A stretch of 64,000 bases of DNA, from positions 682,001 through 746,000 of the forward strand of contig NW_025954965.1 of assembly GCF_022376445.1 (NCBI RefSeq), written 5' to 3'. Positions within the stretch are counted from its first letter, which is position 1; each line of letters opens with the position of its first letter. Below the pieces are notes generated by a model that saw nothing but the letters and a program-made list of their open reading frames with translations, had not been told where the DNA came from and did no database searches. The position numbers were made by a program, and so were the translations under genes. The stretch is from Fomitopsis serialis (Eukaryota; Basidiomycota; Agaricomycetes; Polyporales; Fomitopsidaceae). Below, piece by piece: positions 55,225-64,000 of the stretch.

Positions 55225-55614
55225 CTAGCTTGAGCGTTCCTCCCGCTCCCTCTCCGCTCGCCGTTCCGCTTTTCGCGCACGTATCTTCGCAAGCTCGTCC
55301 CTCAGTGCACTCTGGTCCGTTGGCAATTTCTGACACAAGGATGACATGGACGTATCATGATATGTCGGTGTGCATGATCAAACTCAACCCGGCTCACCGT
55401 AACGAGACGCTCATCCGGCGGAAATATTCTGTCTTTGTACTGACCGGCGGTGTGCCAGTCCGTCAATATCCACACGGGAAGGAGCTGTGGCGCATGTGCG
55501 TACCGTCAAGACGTGCTTTCGGTACCATTCTGGGTCGCCATAATGCAGCATCATGGCCACGGGGAAGAAGACGTAGACAGCGAACTTGAAGACTTCGAGA
55601 TTAGGTCCGCCCAT
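55225..55614 (-). CDS. PET100: Cytochrome c oxidase assembly factor PET100
   Basis: PET100 is an inner-membrane protein that chaperones cytochrome oxidase subassemblies. Exon 1 begins MGGPNLEVFKFAVYVFFPVA and continues MMLHYGDPEWYRKHVL. The MxGPNLExFKFxxYxxFPxxxM motif and GDPEWY are diagnostic. Exon 2 gives YKDRIFPPDERLVT, and exon 3 gives LPTDQSALRDELAKIRARKA followed by an Arg/Glu tail and TAG at 55225-55227. The single membrane helix is the FAVYVFFPVAMML stretch. Introns are about 55434-55499 and about 55324-55390. Length is about 90 residues, normal. Confidence 0.9.
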
Positions 55615-57357
55615 GGTGCTTTTCCACACTCCACTGCTGCCAGTTTGTTGATATGAGTTCTCGGAGCCCACCGCAAGGCTCAAAGCAGTGGTGGATTGAA
55701 TGTGAGCCTGTGCCTGGCAGAGATCCTCGCTGGTGTCACCTGTGGCAGTTAGACGTTGAGGCAGAAGATACACGCCTAGTTTGAGTTTGGAGATGGAGAT
55801 AATGCGGTCTACTTCTCGCAATGAGCAGCAGTCAGAGTGAGCTGCAGCAAATTACCAGCGATCCCGCACACGGTCGGTATAAGGATGAGCGAGACTCGAG
55901 CAGTGAGCGCTGCGCTGATCAGTGAGCACGACCACTGGCAAGCGCTCGTCTCTGCCTGGAACGGTCACGTGTGTGGTGGCTGACGTGGTTCCCAAAATGG
56001 CGTTTCGGCAAAGTTGGAGGAGCGGACAGCGTCCCTGACTCCTCGCTTTGACAATGACAAGAGTCAACGTTGCTTTACTCCATGTCTCGCCTCCTCCTTC
56101 ACGCGCACGGATGCTGTCTGAGTACTATCACCCAGGACGCAGGGAACGCGACCACGACGACCGACTCTCTCACCTAATCTGGCCTGAAGGCCGCGTCTGC
56201 TCCCTTGTCCGAGGCACACCCCAAGAAGAATGGGCATGTAAGGAAATTCATGACTGCGGGACAACAAACGGATGCATGTATCTCGTATGCCAGTCCAAAT
56301 GCACAGCTTCCATGACATGTCCTACATCCTTCACCACCGTATGCGCTCACAGGTTCTTGAGGTATTTGTCCTCATTGCATGTCGGTGAGAAACTCAGTCA
56401 CTGTGTCTCTGGCGAATCCCCTCATGAAGGCTTCATCCTTCTAGGGACACGTTAGGCACAGGGCATCGTATCGTGAAGCAACTTGTCTATGTACGGTACA
56501 AAATATTGGCCCTGGCCAACCCTGGCTTGCACTTCCGTAGCCGTAGCGGATTTACCGTCTAAACCGCACGCTGATACTTGTCCGCGATCTCCGCAGTGAG
56601 CTACCCCCAAATAGCCGTTCTGATCGCCCTGTCCGGTCACGCGCATCCACTGAGGTACGCTGTATTTGCGATATGTTAGGAACATGGAACTTGGTTTCCT
56701 AGCAGAGGCGCTGCCTGTTCGCCCTACTGCGACATTGCTCCTGGTACGCGGGGCCGACGTCCACAGGCGGCAGGCGCTCCATTAATACGAGTTGACATCA
56801 TACTACCATCGTGGTAGTAGTCAATCCACTTTGGATGATGCTAGGTCCCCTGGATGCTGGCAACATTACTGCCTCTTCTGCCCCGCGGAAACGTCGTCTT
56901 GTGGAATCATTTCCGGTCGAACTCAGGTAGCGGCTCATGCACATGATACACCTGGAACTCTGTTTCTGCCCAATGTTACATTTTTAGCATGCTCATCGTG
57001 GACGTGAAGAGAACAACACGAATTTCAACCTGGTATTCGGTTCAGATCCGTTCCTGTGTTTCGGGTTGACCCCTCTCCGCTTCCCCATCGCGCCTAGATT
57101 CACTTTTGCTCCAACCATGGCATTGGCAGCTCAGTTCTGGTCTGCTGCCATCTAGTTGCCGTAAGTACTGTCGCGACAGGCGGGTCTCAATACGATGTCG
57201 TACCGAATTTAGGTGCTTCCATTGTCTGTGCCTCAGCATAACATTCAACGTCAAGATACGAACCCTGCAGAGTCGCGGCGCCATTGGTGCACCGACCTAC
57301 CTTCCAGTCGCCGAACCGAAAACGCTCTAAATCCCGCGGAACACTGGATGGGCAGAG
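55615..57357. other. 1.7-kb region without a secure gene
   Basis: Divergent starts flank this region (PET100 and the large unknown gene). It contains a 135-codon frame (56048-56455, +) and a 77-codon minus-strand frame (56452-56685) of protein-like composition, neither recognised. A short perfect inverted repeat (tactacca tcg tggtagta) lies at about 56,802-56,821. Confidence 0.45.
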
Positions 57358-57364
57358 TATAAAG
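57358..57364 (+). promoter_or_regulatory. TATA box of the large unknown gene
   Basis: TATAAAG lies 185 bases upstream of the ATG at 57549, followed by a C/T-rich tract (57,390-57,440) that resembles a fungal transcription start region. Confidence 0.5.
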
Positions 57365-57548
57365 GCTGGGCGGGCTCTGCCGTCCGTTCTTCGTCGACTC
57401 AGCTCGTTCACCTTCCAGACCTTGCTTCACATCACTCTTTCTGGTAGTTTCGCTTCGCCTTAAAGCTCTCTGCAACGCTTACCATCTCTTTGTAGCATAC
57501 CATTCAACATGTGCGTTGGCGAAAATTGCGCCCCCAGGCCGTTCATTA

Positions 57549-60500
57549 ATGAATGCGCAATTGGCGGCGCTCTTCGAGAATGCCGTCGATTGCATCAAGC
57601 ACCACGACCGGACGAACAGGCCTGCGGAGCAATTCAGTACGTGCTTGACTAACATGGAGTGGATGGCAATGATCTAACACTCTTTCACAAATTTCAGAGT
57701 ACTCCCATGCGCTCGCTGAGTTCACCTACGTGCCACCCTACGCGAGGAACCAGACTATGTTCCACGCAACCTTCAACAAGCCCCAGATCGAGTTCATCTG
57801 CAACCACGACGCTATCCTCCGTCTCAAAATTAAGAAGGGCTACTACCGCTTGACTACTCCAGGTCCTCAGCCATGAACTACTCCGACAAGTGGGCACATT
57901 TCTCTCTGATATGGCATTGTTCTTACTTTCTATCAGGGACCGCGTCCAATCCATGGCGGATGTCGAGCTCGCCTTCCGTGTCTCCTTCGACACCGCAGCT
58001 TGCGCGGTAAGGACTCGAAGATCGGCAACGGACAGAACCTCGTGCAGCTGATAATCCTCAACTTGCCGAGTACGCGCTCCCACAATCTCCCGCGTGAACC
58101 ATAGCTGATTTGTCGCTTTGCAGAGGCTCACCTCGTGTCTGCCCACCCCGCCGTCATCATTGGGCGGGACGCGTTCGTGCACTACCTCAACGAGTACCTC
58201 GTCTTCCTCCACCAGGCCGGCAACCATGTCTCTTCTCCCTCCCGGACTTCGACGACGACCGCTACCGCCTCACGATCGACTACTCGCTCATGGGCGGCAC
58301 GGTGCTCGAAGTCGACGACATCTACGGTGTCAGCGTGGACAAGATCAACACGTACTTGTCCTCAGTTTGGCTGAAGGCTGCCATGCTCATCGGCAGCGAG
58401 CTCGAGGACTGGAAGTCGCTCTGCCTTGCTGAGTACCGCAGCACTTGGCGCCCGCTTCCGGACTGGGACGGCCACTTCCACCTCCGCCTTGGGGCCCCTC
58501 GCGTCAAGCCCGTCTGCTCTCGTGAGGCTATCGTCTACTTCAGTGTGGATGAGGTTCTCTTCTACGAGGACGCGGACTTCACTAAGTGAGCGCCCTATGT
58601 TTTCCATGTTGTGGGCTGAGCTAATCCATGTTACAGAGAGCCACACCGTCGCTACAGCGGCTGGGAGATCGCGGTCCTGGTCGATATCACCCATGAGTTC
58701 GACGGCTTCGTCACTCGCTGCGTGCTCGATTTGGCGTGTAAGTGAACGTCCTTCCCATCCTTTTGCAATACTTATTCACCTCCCAACGTAGCTGCCCGCC
58801 CTTACCACGCTCAGTGCAAGTATGGCGGCTTCGAGGAACACGACGAGATTGCTGTGACGTACTGCACCCGCATCGTCGAGTTCTTCTCCTCCACCTACCT
58901 CGACATCCTGGAGACCGTCGAACTCCACGTGATCTACTTCTTCGACTCGCGTTGGCCCATCGCCGCAGCGGGCTCGATCACCGTCAACGGCGAGGAGGCA
59001 GATGACGACGAGTCCTTCGACGAGGAAGGCTGGTTAATGTCTGGCGAGAGCAAGAGCACGCGAGTGATCGAGTGGCGGGAGATGATCACGCGCTGCAACA
59101 TGTACGGCTTCGACCAGGTCATCGCCCTCTCGCAGTCGACCATCAACGCGTTCTTCCAGTCGATCTGGTCCGGTGGGCAGAGCCACAGGCACAGCGACCA
59201 TGCCTTGGTCAAGTGGCACTACGAGGAGTTCTTCAACGCACGCTTCAAGCCGATGACTCTGCGCCTCCTCAGCAACGGCCGCGCTATCGTCTGGATCCAT
59301 CTCGAGCACGGTCACCTCAAGGTCCTCAAGAACAGGCTGCCTTGGAGCGAGTAAGTCCACGTTTTACTCGTTGTGATGCATATCGGTTAATCCATTCGTC
59401 TTGTAGGAGCGAGAAGTACCACTTTGAGGGCTGGCACCTCGCCTTCGAAGTGGACCTGAAGAAGGTCGTGCACTCAGAGCTCAAGTGTTCCGAGTCGTGG
59501 ACCGCACAGTACAAGGAGTCGTCTGTCTACAAGGAGCACGGGATCCGCGAGGACCGCATCCTCGAGCACATCATCCTGGACCTGAGCCGTATGTCTTTCG
59601 CATGATGAAAGTTTTACCACGCTAATCAACCCATCTAGATGCTGAGTTCCTATACGAGTTCTCTAGCTTCGAGGGCCTCTTCCACCACTCGCACGGCCCT
59701 GCGCACGAGCACCGTCCCATCGAGCAGGTTCAGGCTGTCGTCCACTACCTCCAGGGCCACTACCTGCCCCACCTCGCACACTCCGGTCTCAACATCATCC
59801 ACACCGTGCCGATCTGGAAGACGAAGACGAACATGACGTCTGTCTCCCTGACCACCATGCATTTCCACGTCTACTCGAAGACCGAGATCACCCGCCAGAA
59901 CTGGGCTCACGTCTCTGGCAGCTTGGAGCCGGTCATCGCTGTCCTCGGCATGACCGAGTTCCGCCCGCTCCCCGCCCCTCGTCTTGAGTACTCGTCCAAC
60001 CTGATCATCCGCGCCTCGAGGAATGTCTCGTACGGCACGGTCTGCATCTCTCGCTCGACCTTCATGGATAAGCGCCTCCTGGACCTCCTCAGCCTCATCA
60101 ACGCACGCACGACGGTCATCCCTCTCTTCTCCGGTGTCGTCGACGGTGTATGGCAGCTGCAGCTCACGACCTGGGCCGAGCACCAGTGGAGGAAGTCGCA
60201 GTCGTGCAAGTGGGAGGAGGTCTCTGAGCACGGCGGACTCATCAAGTACAGGTGGCAGCACCGCGACGGCTGGAAGTACGAGCACGAGGGTACTGGCGAA
60301 ATCGACAACGGAACCTACTCTGTCCACTGTAAGTGCTTATCATCTCGCAATATCCGGCTACTCACTGAATCATTTCTTAGGCTCGACTCGCAACTTCGTC
60401 GAGCTTCCGACCGCGGCGAGGAACAAATCCATGGATATCAAGATCTCGGGCGAGACCGATCTCGAGATGTCCTTCAAGTCCGCTACTCGTTCGGGAAGGT

Positions 60501-61277
60501 TAGTCTTTGTCGTCTATATTGACCTCTGTTGGCGCTCATGTTGCGAACGCTCACAGCTCGAAGTCGTCGGCGAAGTGGGGTGTCGTGATCAGCATTCAGA
60601 GCGACTTCGACGGTCTCAGCGTGAAGGTCATCGGATCCTTGTCCCCCGTCATCGAGGCCTCGGCTGCGCACGTCCCTGCCGGCATGTTCCCTGACCTGCG
60701 CCAGAAGCTCCACGAGCATCTCCCGAAGACGATCGACCTGTCCCAGGTCCTCGGCGAGCTCAAGGCCTTCGAGGGTGTCTGGCACTACGGCTACCCCGGC
60801 TTGCACGCCTACTGTCTCGCGAACCCCGTGTTCAACCACAAGGGAGACGTGATCTTCGAGCTTCGCCCTCAGGGACAGGGTGCTGTCTCGCACCGTCACA
60901 ACGGCAGCGCGAGCAAGGCCGACACCATTAGCAGGCAGTCCTCGCGCGCGACTCTTTCTTCGCGGCCGTCTTGTAAGTCATTCCCGAGTTAAATGCTGCT
61001 CCGGTATTGACGTCGTGTTCGCTGTATAGTCTTGAGGAAGATCAAGGACACGGTCACTACAGCCCTCTCAGGCAGCTCTCCTAGCTCCCCTGCTGCCGGC
61101 AACGGACACGCACATTCCAACGGGAACGGGCATTTGCACGCCAATGGGCAGTCCCGCAGCGGTTCATACATGGCCAACAGCATGACATTCGACCTCACCG
61201 GGAAGCACGAGGAGCTCGTCGAGGAGAGCGTCGAGGAGAGTTCCTTTCTTGTGTCTGAGGTCTCTTCAGTGGCGTAA
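57549..61277 (+). CDS. Large soluble protein of about 1,065 residues, family not recognised
   Basis: Eleven exons join into one protein beginning MNAQLAALFENAVDCIKHHD. No signal peptide or membrane helix is visible. Recognisable features: an early block HATFNKPQIEFICNHDAILR; an acidic loop near residue 400 (NGEEADDDESFDEEGW); a His-rich segment near 580-640 (GLFHHSHGPAHEHRPIEQVQ, VVHYLQGHYLPHLAHSGLNI); a Trp-rich region near 760-790; and a low-complexity C-terminal 90 residues rich in Ser, Gly, Asn and His (AAGNGHAHSNGNGHLHANGQ). Many blocks look like alternating beta-strands. Single bases appear missing at about 57,851, 57,990 and 58,227. The TAA stop overlaps a perfect donor-like gtaagtg at 61,274, so the true end could be further on. 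I do not recognise the family and propose no function. Confidence 0.75.
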
Positions 61278-61790
61278 GTGGACGTGTGTCCTGAATTGCT
61301 GGACTTCCTGCTGGACCTCCTGCTGTTGCGATTGTTGTTGTTGTCCCGGCTCCGATTGTTGCTGTTGATGCCCACCTCGCTCTTTTTACTGTAAAACGAA
61401 ACGCACACTCTCATTCTCGCATCCTGTCGTCGCCACTCGCATAATATCTCGCACTCTTGATTCTCGTCAGTCGTATGATCACTCCGAACTGAAATAGTGC
61501 TGTTGTACTCAGTCATGGCAATCTTATATCCCTGCTCCATGCTAGTGGCACTGGCTGAAACGTCTGAATTGCGAGAAACTGCTGGGAAGTAGGCTCCGTT
61601 ACATACCATGAAAGAATGGCAAGCACATTTATGGCTGGGAAGGTGAAGTCCACAACTGTCTGGTTCTCCCGACTCGTCTATGGTATCGTATCAACACATC
61701 GAAGCTTCATAAATAGGTGACTTTCATGCCGAATGTCGCGTGTATCCCAGAAGAAAAGACACAATGAAAGGCTTGTGAAGGACAACCCGT
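61278..61790. other. Convergent 3' flank of the large gene and SDR copy 2
   Basis: These 513 bases separate facing stops. A minus-strand frame (60989-61609) with Ser/Asn runs overlaps the last exon of the large gene and is rejected. A gttgttgttg-type repeat occurs near 61,330. Confidence 0.4.
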
Positions 61791-63200
61791 TTACCATGCG
61801 TGATGTCCTCCAGTCACAAGCATACTAAGTATCGAAATGCACAGTGAGCACGAGTTAACGGTTTCAATGACGTGGTCACTCACTCGCTTCCCGTGCAGAA
61901 TGTGCTGGCATCGCTAGCAAGCCACGTCACGACGCCTCTCAGTTCATCAGATCGGCCGAGGCGGTTCAGCGGATTGGCATTCGATAGCACTTCGACCAGA
62001 TGCGGGCGCACGTCCAAGTAAGCTGCGGTCATGCTGCAAGGTAAACACCGTATGATCAATCGTCCTCCGAACCATGCGAGGGAGGACAAGCAGGCTTACT
62101 TGGTGTAGAAGTGACCAGGACTAAGGGAGTTGACCCTGATGCGCTTCGGTCCTAGTTCGCAAGCCATGCTACGGGTCATCTGAAGGACGGCGGATTTGGA
62201 GGTGTTGTACGAGATCCAAGGATGATCCTATGCCGCACATATTAGTCTCCAGTGAAACCCGAGGGTGCTTTGAAGTGAAAGGCTTACCCTGTTAGTGATG
62301 CTTCCGCTCATGCTGGCTATGAAGGTGATACTGCCGCCGTTCCCGAAGCGGGCCATCTGTCTGGCAGCAGCTTGTGCGGTGAAGAGTGCGCCGTTCACGT
62401 TGACCTCCATCACCTATCTTTGTATGAGCATCGTATTCGTGTATGATTGCTGTCGGGATAGAAACGCAACATACCTTCTGAAAGGCCTTGGATTCGTACT
62501 CTAGACAATCAGTCTCCGGGTTGAGGATGCCCGCAGCGGCGATACAGGCATCCATACGGCCTTCCCTGTCGCCAATCATCTCACCAATCTTCCACAAGCG
62601 CTCCTGGGGCGCCTCCGTCAGCATGACAGTAACCTTCGTCGATGGGTGCTTGCGCATACCTGATCGCGCACGTCCGCGCTGAAGTACTCTAGCCTACCTT
62701 CTCCAGCTTTGCCTTTCATCCGCGCCATGTATTCCTTGACCTTGTTCCACTCTTCTCCCGGCTTCTCAGGGAGGTCGACACAATATACTGCTCGCGCGCC
62801 GGCTTCTGCCAGCGCCATGGCCATCTCGAGACCGAGTCCACGATTCGCGCCGCTGACAAGGGCGACCCTATCTCTAAGAGAGAATTCGTGTTCGAAGATA
62901 GTCGGGGTTGGAACTAGCTAATATGTCAATATCGGCTAGTGCGCCCTGCATAGTTATATTCGACTCACTGATACTGGGAGACGCGTCAAGCGCAGCAGCT
63001 ACGCCGACGGGACCGTAGGAAGGGAGGACGCCGGTCTTGTTTTGCTGGTGCTCGATTTTCAAGGGCGAGTCCTGGGCGGAGCGACAACTGAAGCCAGTAG
63101 AAAAACTAGCCATCGTCTGACGCGTGCAGACGATGGCTCGTCGTGAACCAATGGTCGCCAGAACCTTGGAGAACGGCCGCTGAAGATATGTGCTGAACAT
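61791..63200 (-). CDS. Short-chain dehydrogenase, arabinitol 2-dehydrogenase-like, copy 2
   Basis: This is the paralogue of the gene at 32.6-34.0 kb, in opposite orientation. It begins MFSTYLQRPFSKVLATIGSR, a basic, hydroxyl-rich stretch that looks like a mitochondrial presequence; a second ATG at 63113 would give a shorter protein. Motifs: VALVSGANRGLGLEMAMALA (Rossmann), GRMDACIAAAGILNPETDC, NGGSITFIASMSGSITNR (Ser), ISYNTSKSAVLQMTRSMACE (Tyr-x-x-x-Lys), RIRVNSLSPGHFYT, RSDELRGVVTWLASDASTFC and the end MLVTGGHHAW with TAA at 61791-61793. Compared with copy 1 the last strand reads VTGG instead of VDGG. All seven or so exons join in frame, so this copy looks intact. Confidence 0.87.
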
Positions 63201-63791
63201 CTGGGGGTAGAACAGTCCTACAGATGGCTGAGGGATACCGGCCAATGTGGTGACTTATATCTCCCCCTCCATGAGCTATCACGAGTACCGTGATATTCGC
63301 AGCTTGTCCACTGAGACCTCACGGGGCAACACAAGAAGCAGGCGGGACGCGCAGAACCCCGCGCAAGGCGGCAGTTCAGACTGAGCGGACAGCTCGTGGG
63401 TGATGCGAGATCTCGGTCTTTGCATCCCAAACGTGAGATCAAGTCGCGGGGAGTTGTGTTGGCCACTGAGGTGTCTTCTTTACCGACAACGTCGGCGGGA
63501 TCGGGTCAGATGATCAGGTGCATGATCGCGGGCAATACAGTCCATGTCATAGGATGAGTCTTCGTTACGTGCGTGGATGTTGGCTCAGCGCATCACGGAA
63601 TGAAAATACTGACCCCGCATGTACGAAGCGGGTATCATGTCGAAGGACTGCATTGGGAGTCCGCCAATGTAGCGGAACGGAATCGGACGACCGTCTCGAC
63701 AGGTCACGGAAAGTCTGAGCCCAGGCCGTATACACCTGATGACTATGTCTCGACTCAGCGAATCATTCTCGAGAATCGCTGAGGTACTCAC
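63201..63791. other. Region between SDR copy 2 and the right-edge exon
   Basis: It holds the SDR promoter and possibly further exons of the right-edge gene. A minus-strand frame at 63,585-63,797 (SRDIVIRCIRPGLRLSVTCR) could be such an exon, but its splice sites are ambiguous. I see nothing else. Confidence 0.35.
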
Positions 63792-63936
63792 CGCCAACGG
63801 GGATCACACGGAGCCGCTGGGTCAGTGACATGCTGCGCACCTGCTTCGTGACGCTCTTCATGCTCTGGAGGCCATCATAGTCCAAGTCACCCCCCAACGG
63901 AGATGGCCTTGCTCGGGCTCCCGCTGTTTCGTGCAA
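63792..63936 (-). CDS. Internal exon of an unidentified gene running off the right edge
   Basis: A 145-base minus-strand stretch is bounded by an acceptor (cctctgcag, 63937-63945) and a strong donor (gtgagtacc) just below 63792. It reads LHETAGARARPSPLGGDLDY, then DGLQSMKSVTKQVRSMSLTQ and RLRVIPVGG. The neat splice borders and open frame favour a real exon. The protein family is not recognised and the rest of the gene lies partly outside the window. Confidence 0.35.
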
Positions 63937-64000
63937 CTGCAGAGGTTAGTCTCCTCTAAGGCAATCTCCATCCTGCAAGAAGCTGTGACTAGTGATGTGA

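Noticed and set aside
60989..61609. 206-codon minus-strand frame with Asn/Ser runs
   Set aside because: It overlaps the last exon of the large gene and its open part comes from a simple gttgtt-type repeat.
1..64000. tRNA genes, CRISPR arrays, insertion sequences
   Set aside because: No tRNA B-box with a matching cloverleaf and no spaced direct repeats were seen; CRISPR and bacterial IS elements are not expected in this nuclear fungal DNA.

Overview
The window is a gene-dense stretch of nuclear DNA from a filamentous basidiomycete, most likely an Agaricomycete. The evidence is roughly 50-70 bp introns with GT..AG borders in almost every gene, short intergenic gaps on both strands, basidiomycete-type families (a seven-transmembrane DUF6533-like protein, a TmpA-like membrane protein, a fused EST1/PIN protein) and many nuclear genes for mitochondrial proteins. 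All identifications come from reading conserved motifs by eye; no database search was run. Exon borders are approximate unless stated.

Layout. 1-2.2 kb: NDC80, cut by the left edge. 2.2-4.2 kb: no gene recognised. 4.2-6.6 kb: TmpA-like protein. 7.0-8.3 kb (-): ERI1-type 3'-5' exonuclease with an N-terminal membrane segment. 8.8-9.9 kb: CMS1. 10.0-10.5 kb (-): mitoribosomal mL60. 10.6-13.3 kb: SF3A1. 13.7-15.0 kb (-): tail-anchored E2 (UBC6/UBE2J). 15.3-15.7 kb: mitoribosomal mS37. 16.1-16.7 kb (-): ATG8. 17.7-18.7 kb: four-helix membrane protein. 19.0-20.5 kb (-): RAD57/XRCC3-like. 20.8-24.2 kb (-): HID1. 25.0-25.9 kb: unknown. 26.2-28.2 kb (-): POLD2. 29.9-31.8 kb: glutamate decarboxylase. 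32.6-34.0 kb: SDR copy 1. 34.9-39.1 kb: EST1/SMG6-like with PIN domain. 39.1-41.4 kb: gene-poor. 41.4-42.1 kb (-): NDK. 42.3-42.9 kb: QCR7. 43.1-46.0 kb (-): transketolase. 46.2-46.6 kb: CMC2. 47.0-50.0 kb (-): GH31 alpha-xylosidase. 50.5-51.9 kb: serine/threonine dehydratase. 53.0-54.6 kb: DUF6533-like receptor-type protein. 55.2-55.6 kb (-): PET100. 57.5-61.3 kb: unrecognised protein of about 1,065 residues. 61.8-63.2 kb (-): SDR copy 2. Right edge: one exon of an unidentified gene.

The genes are mostly independent housekeeping loci. One theme is a concentration of small mitochondrial factors (mL60, mS37, QCR7, CMC2, PET100), several of them divergently paired with a housekeeping gene over a short shared promoter.

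The most important caution is that several conserved genes (SF3A1, glutamate decarboxylase, SDR copy 1, EST1/SMG6, transketolase and the large unknown gene) contain repeated one-base losses, many of them in short homopolymer runs. That pattern looks like uncorrected long-read assembly error rather than real gene decay. The best candidates for something undescribed are the large protein at 57.5-61.3 kb and the 25.0 kb protein.
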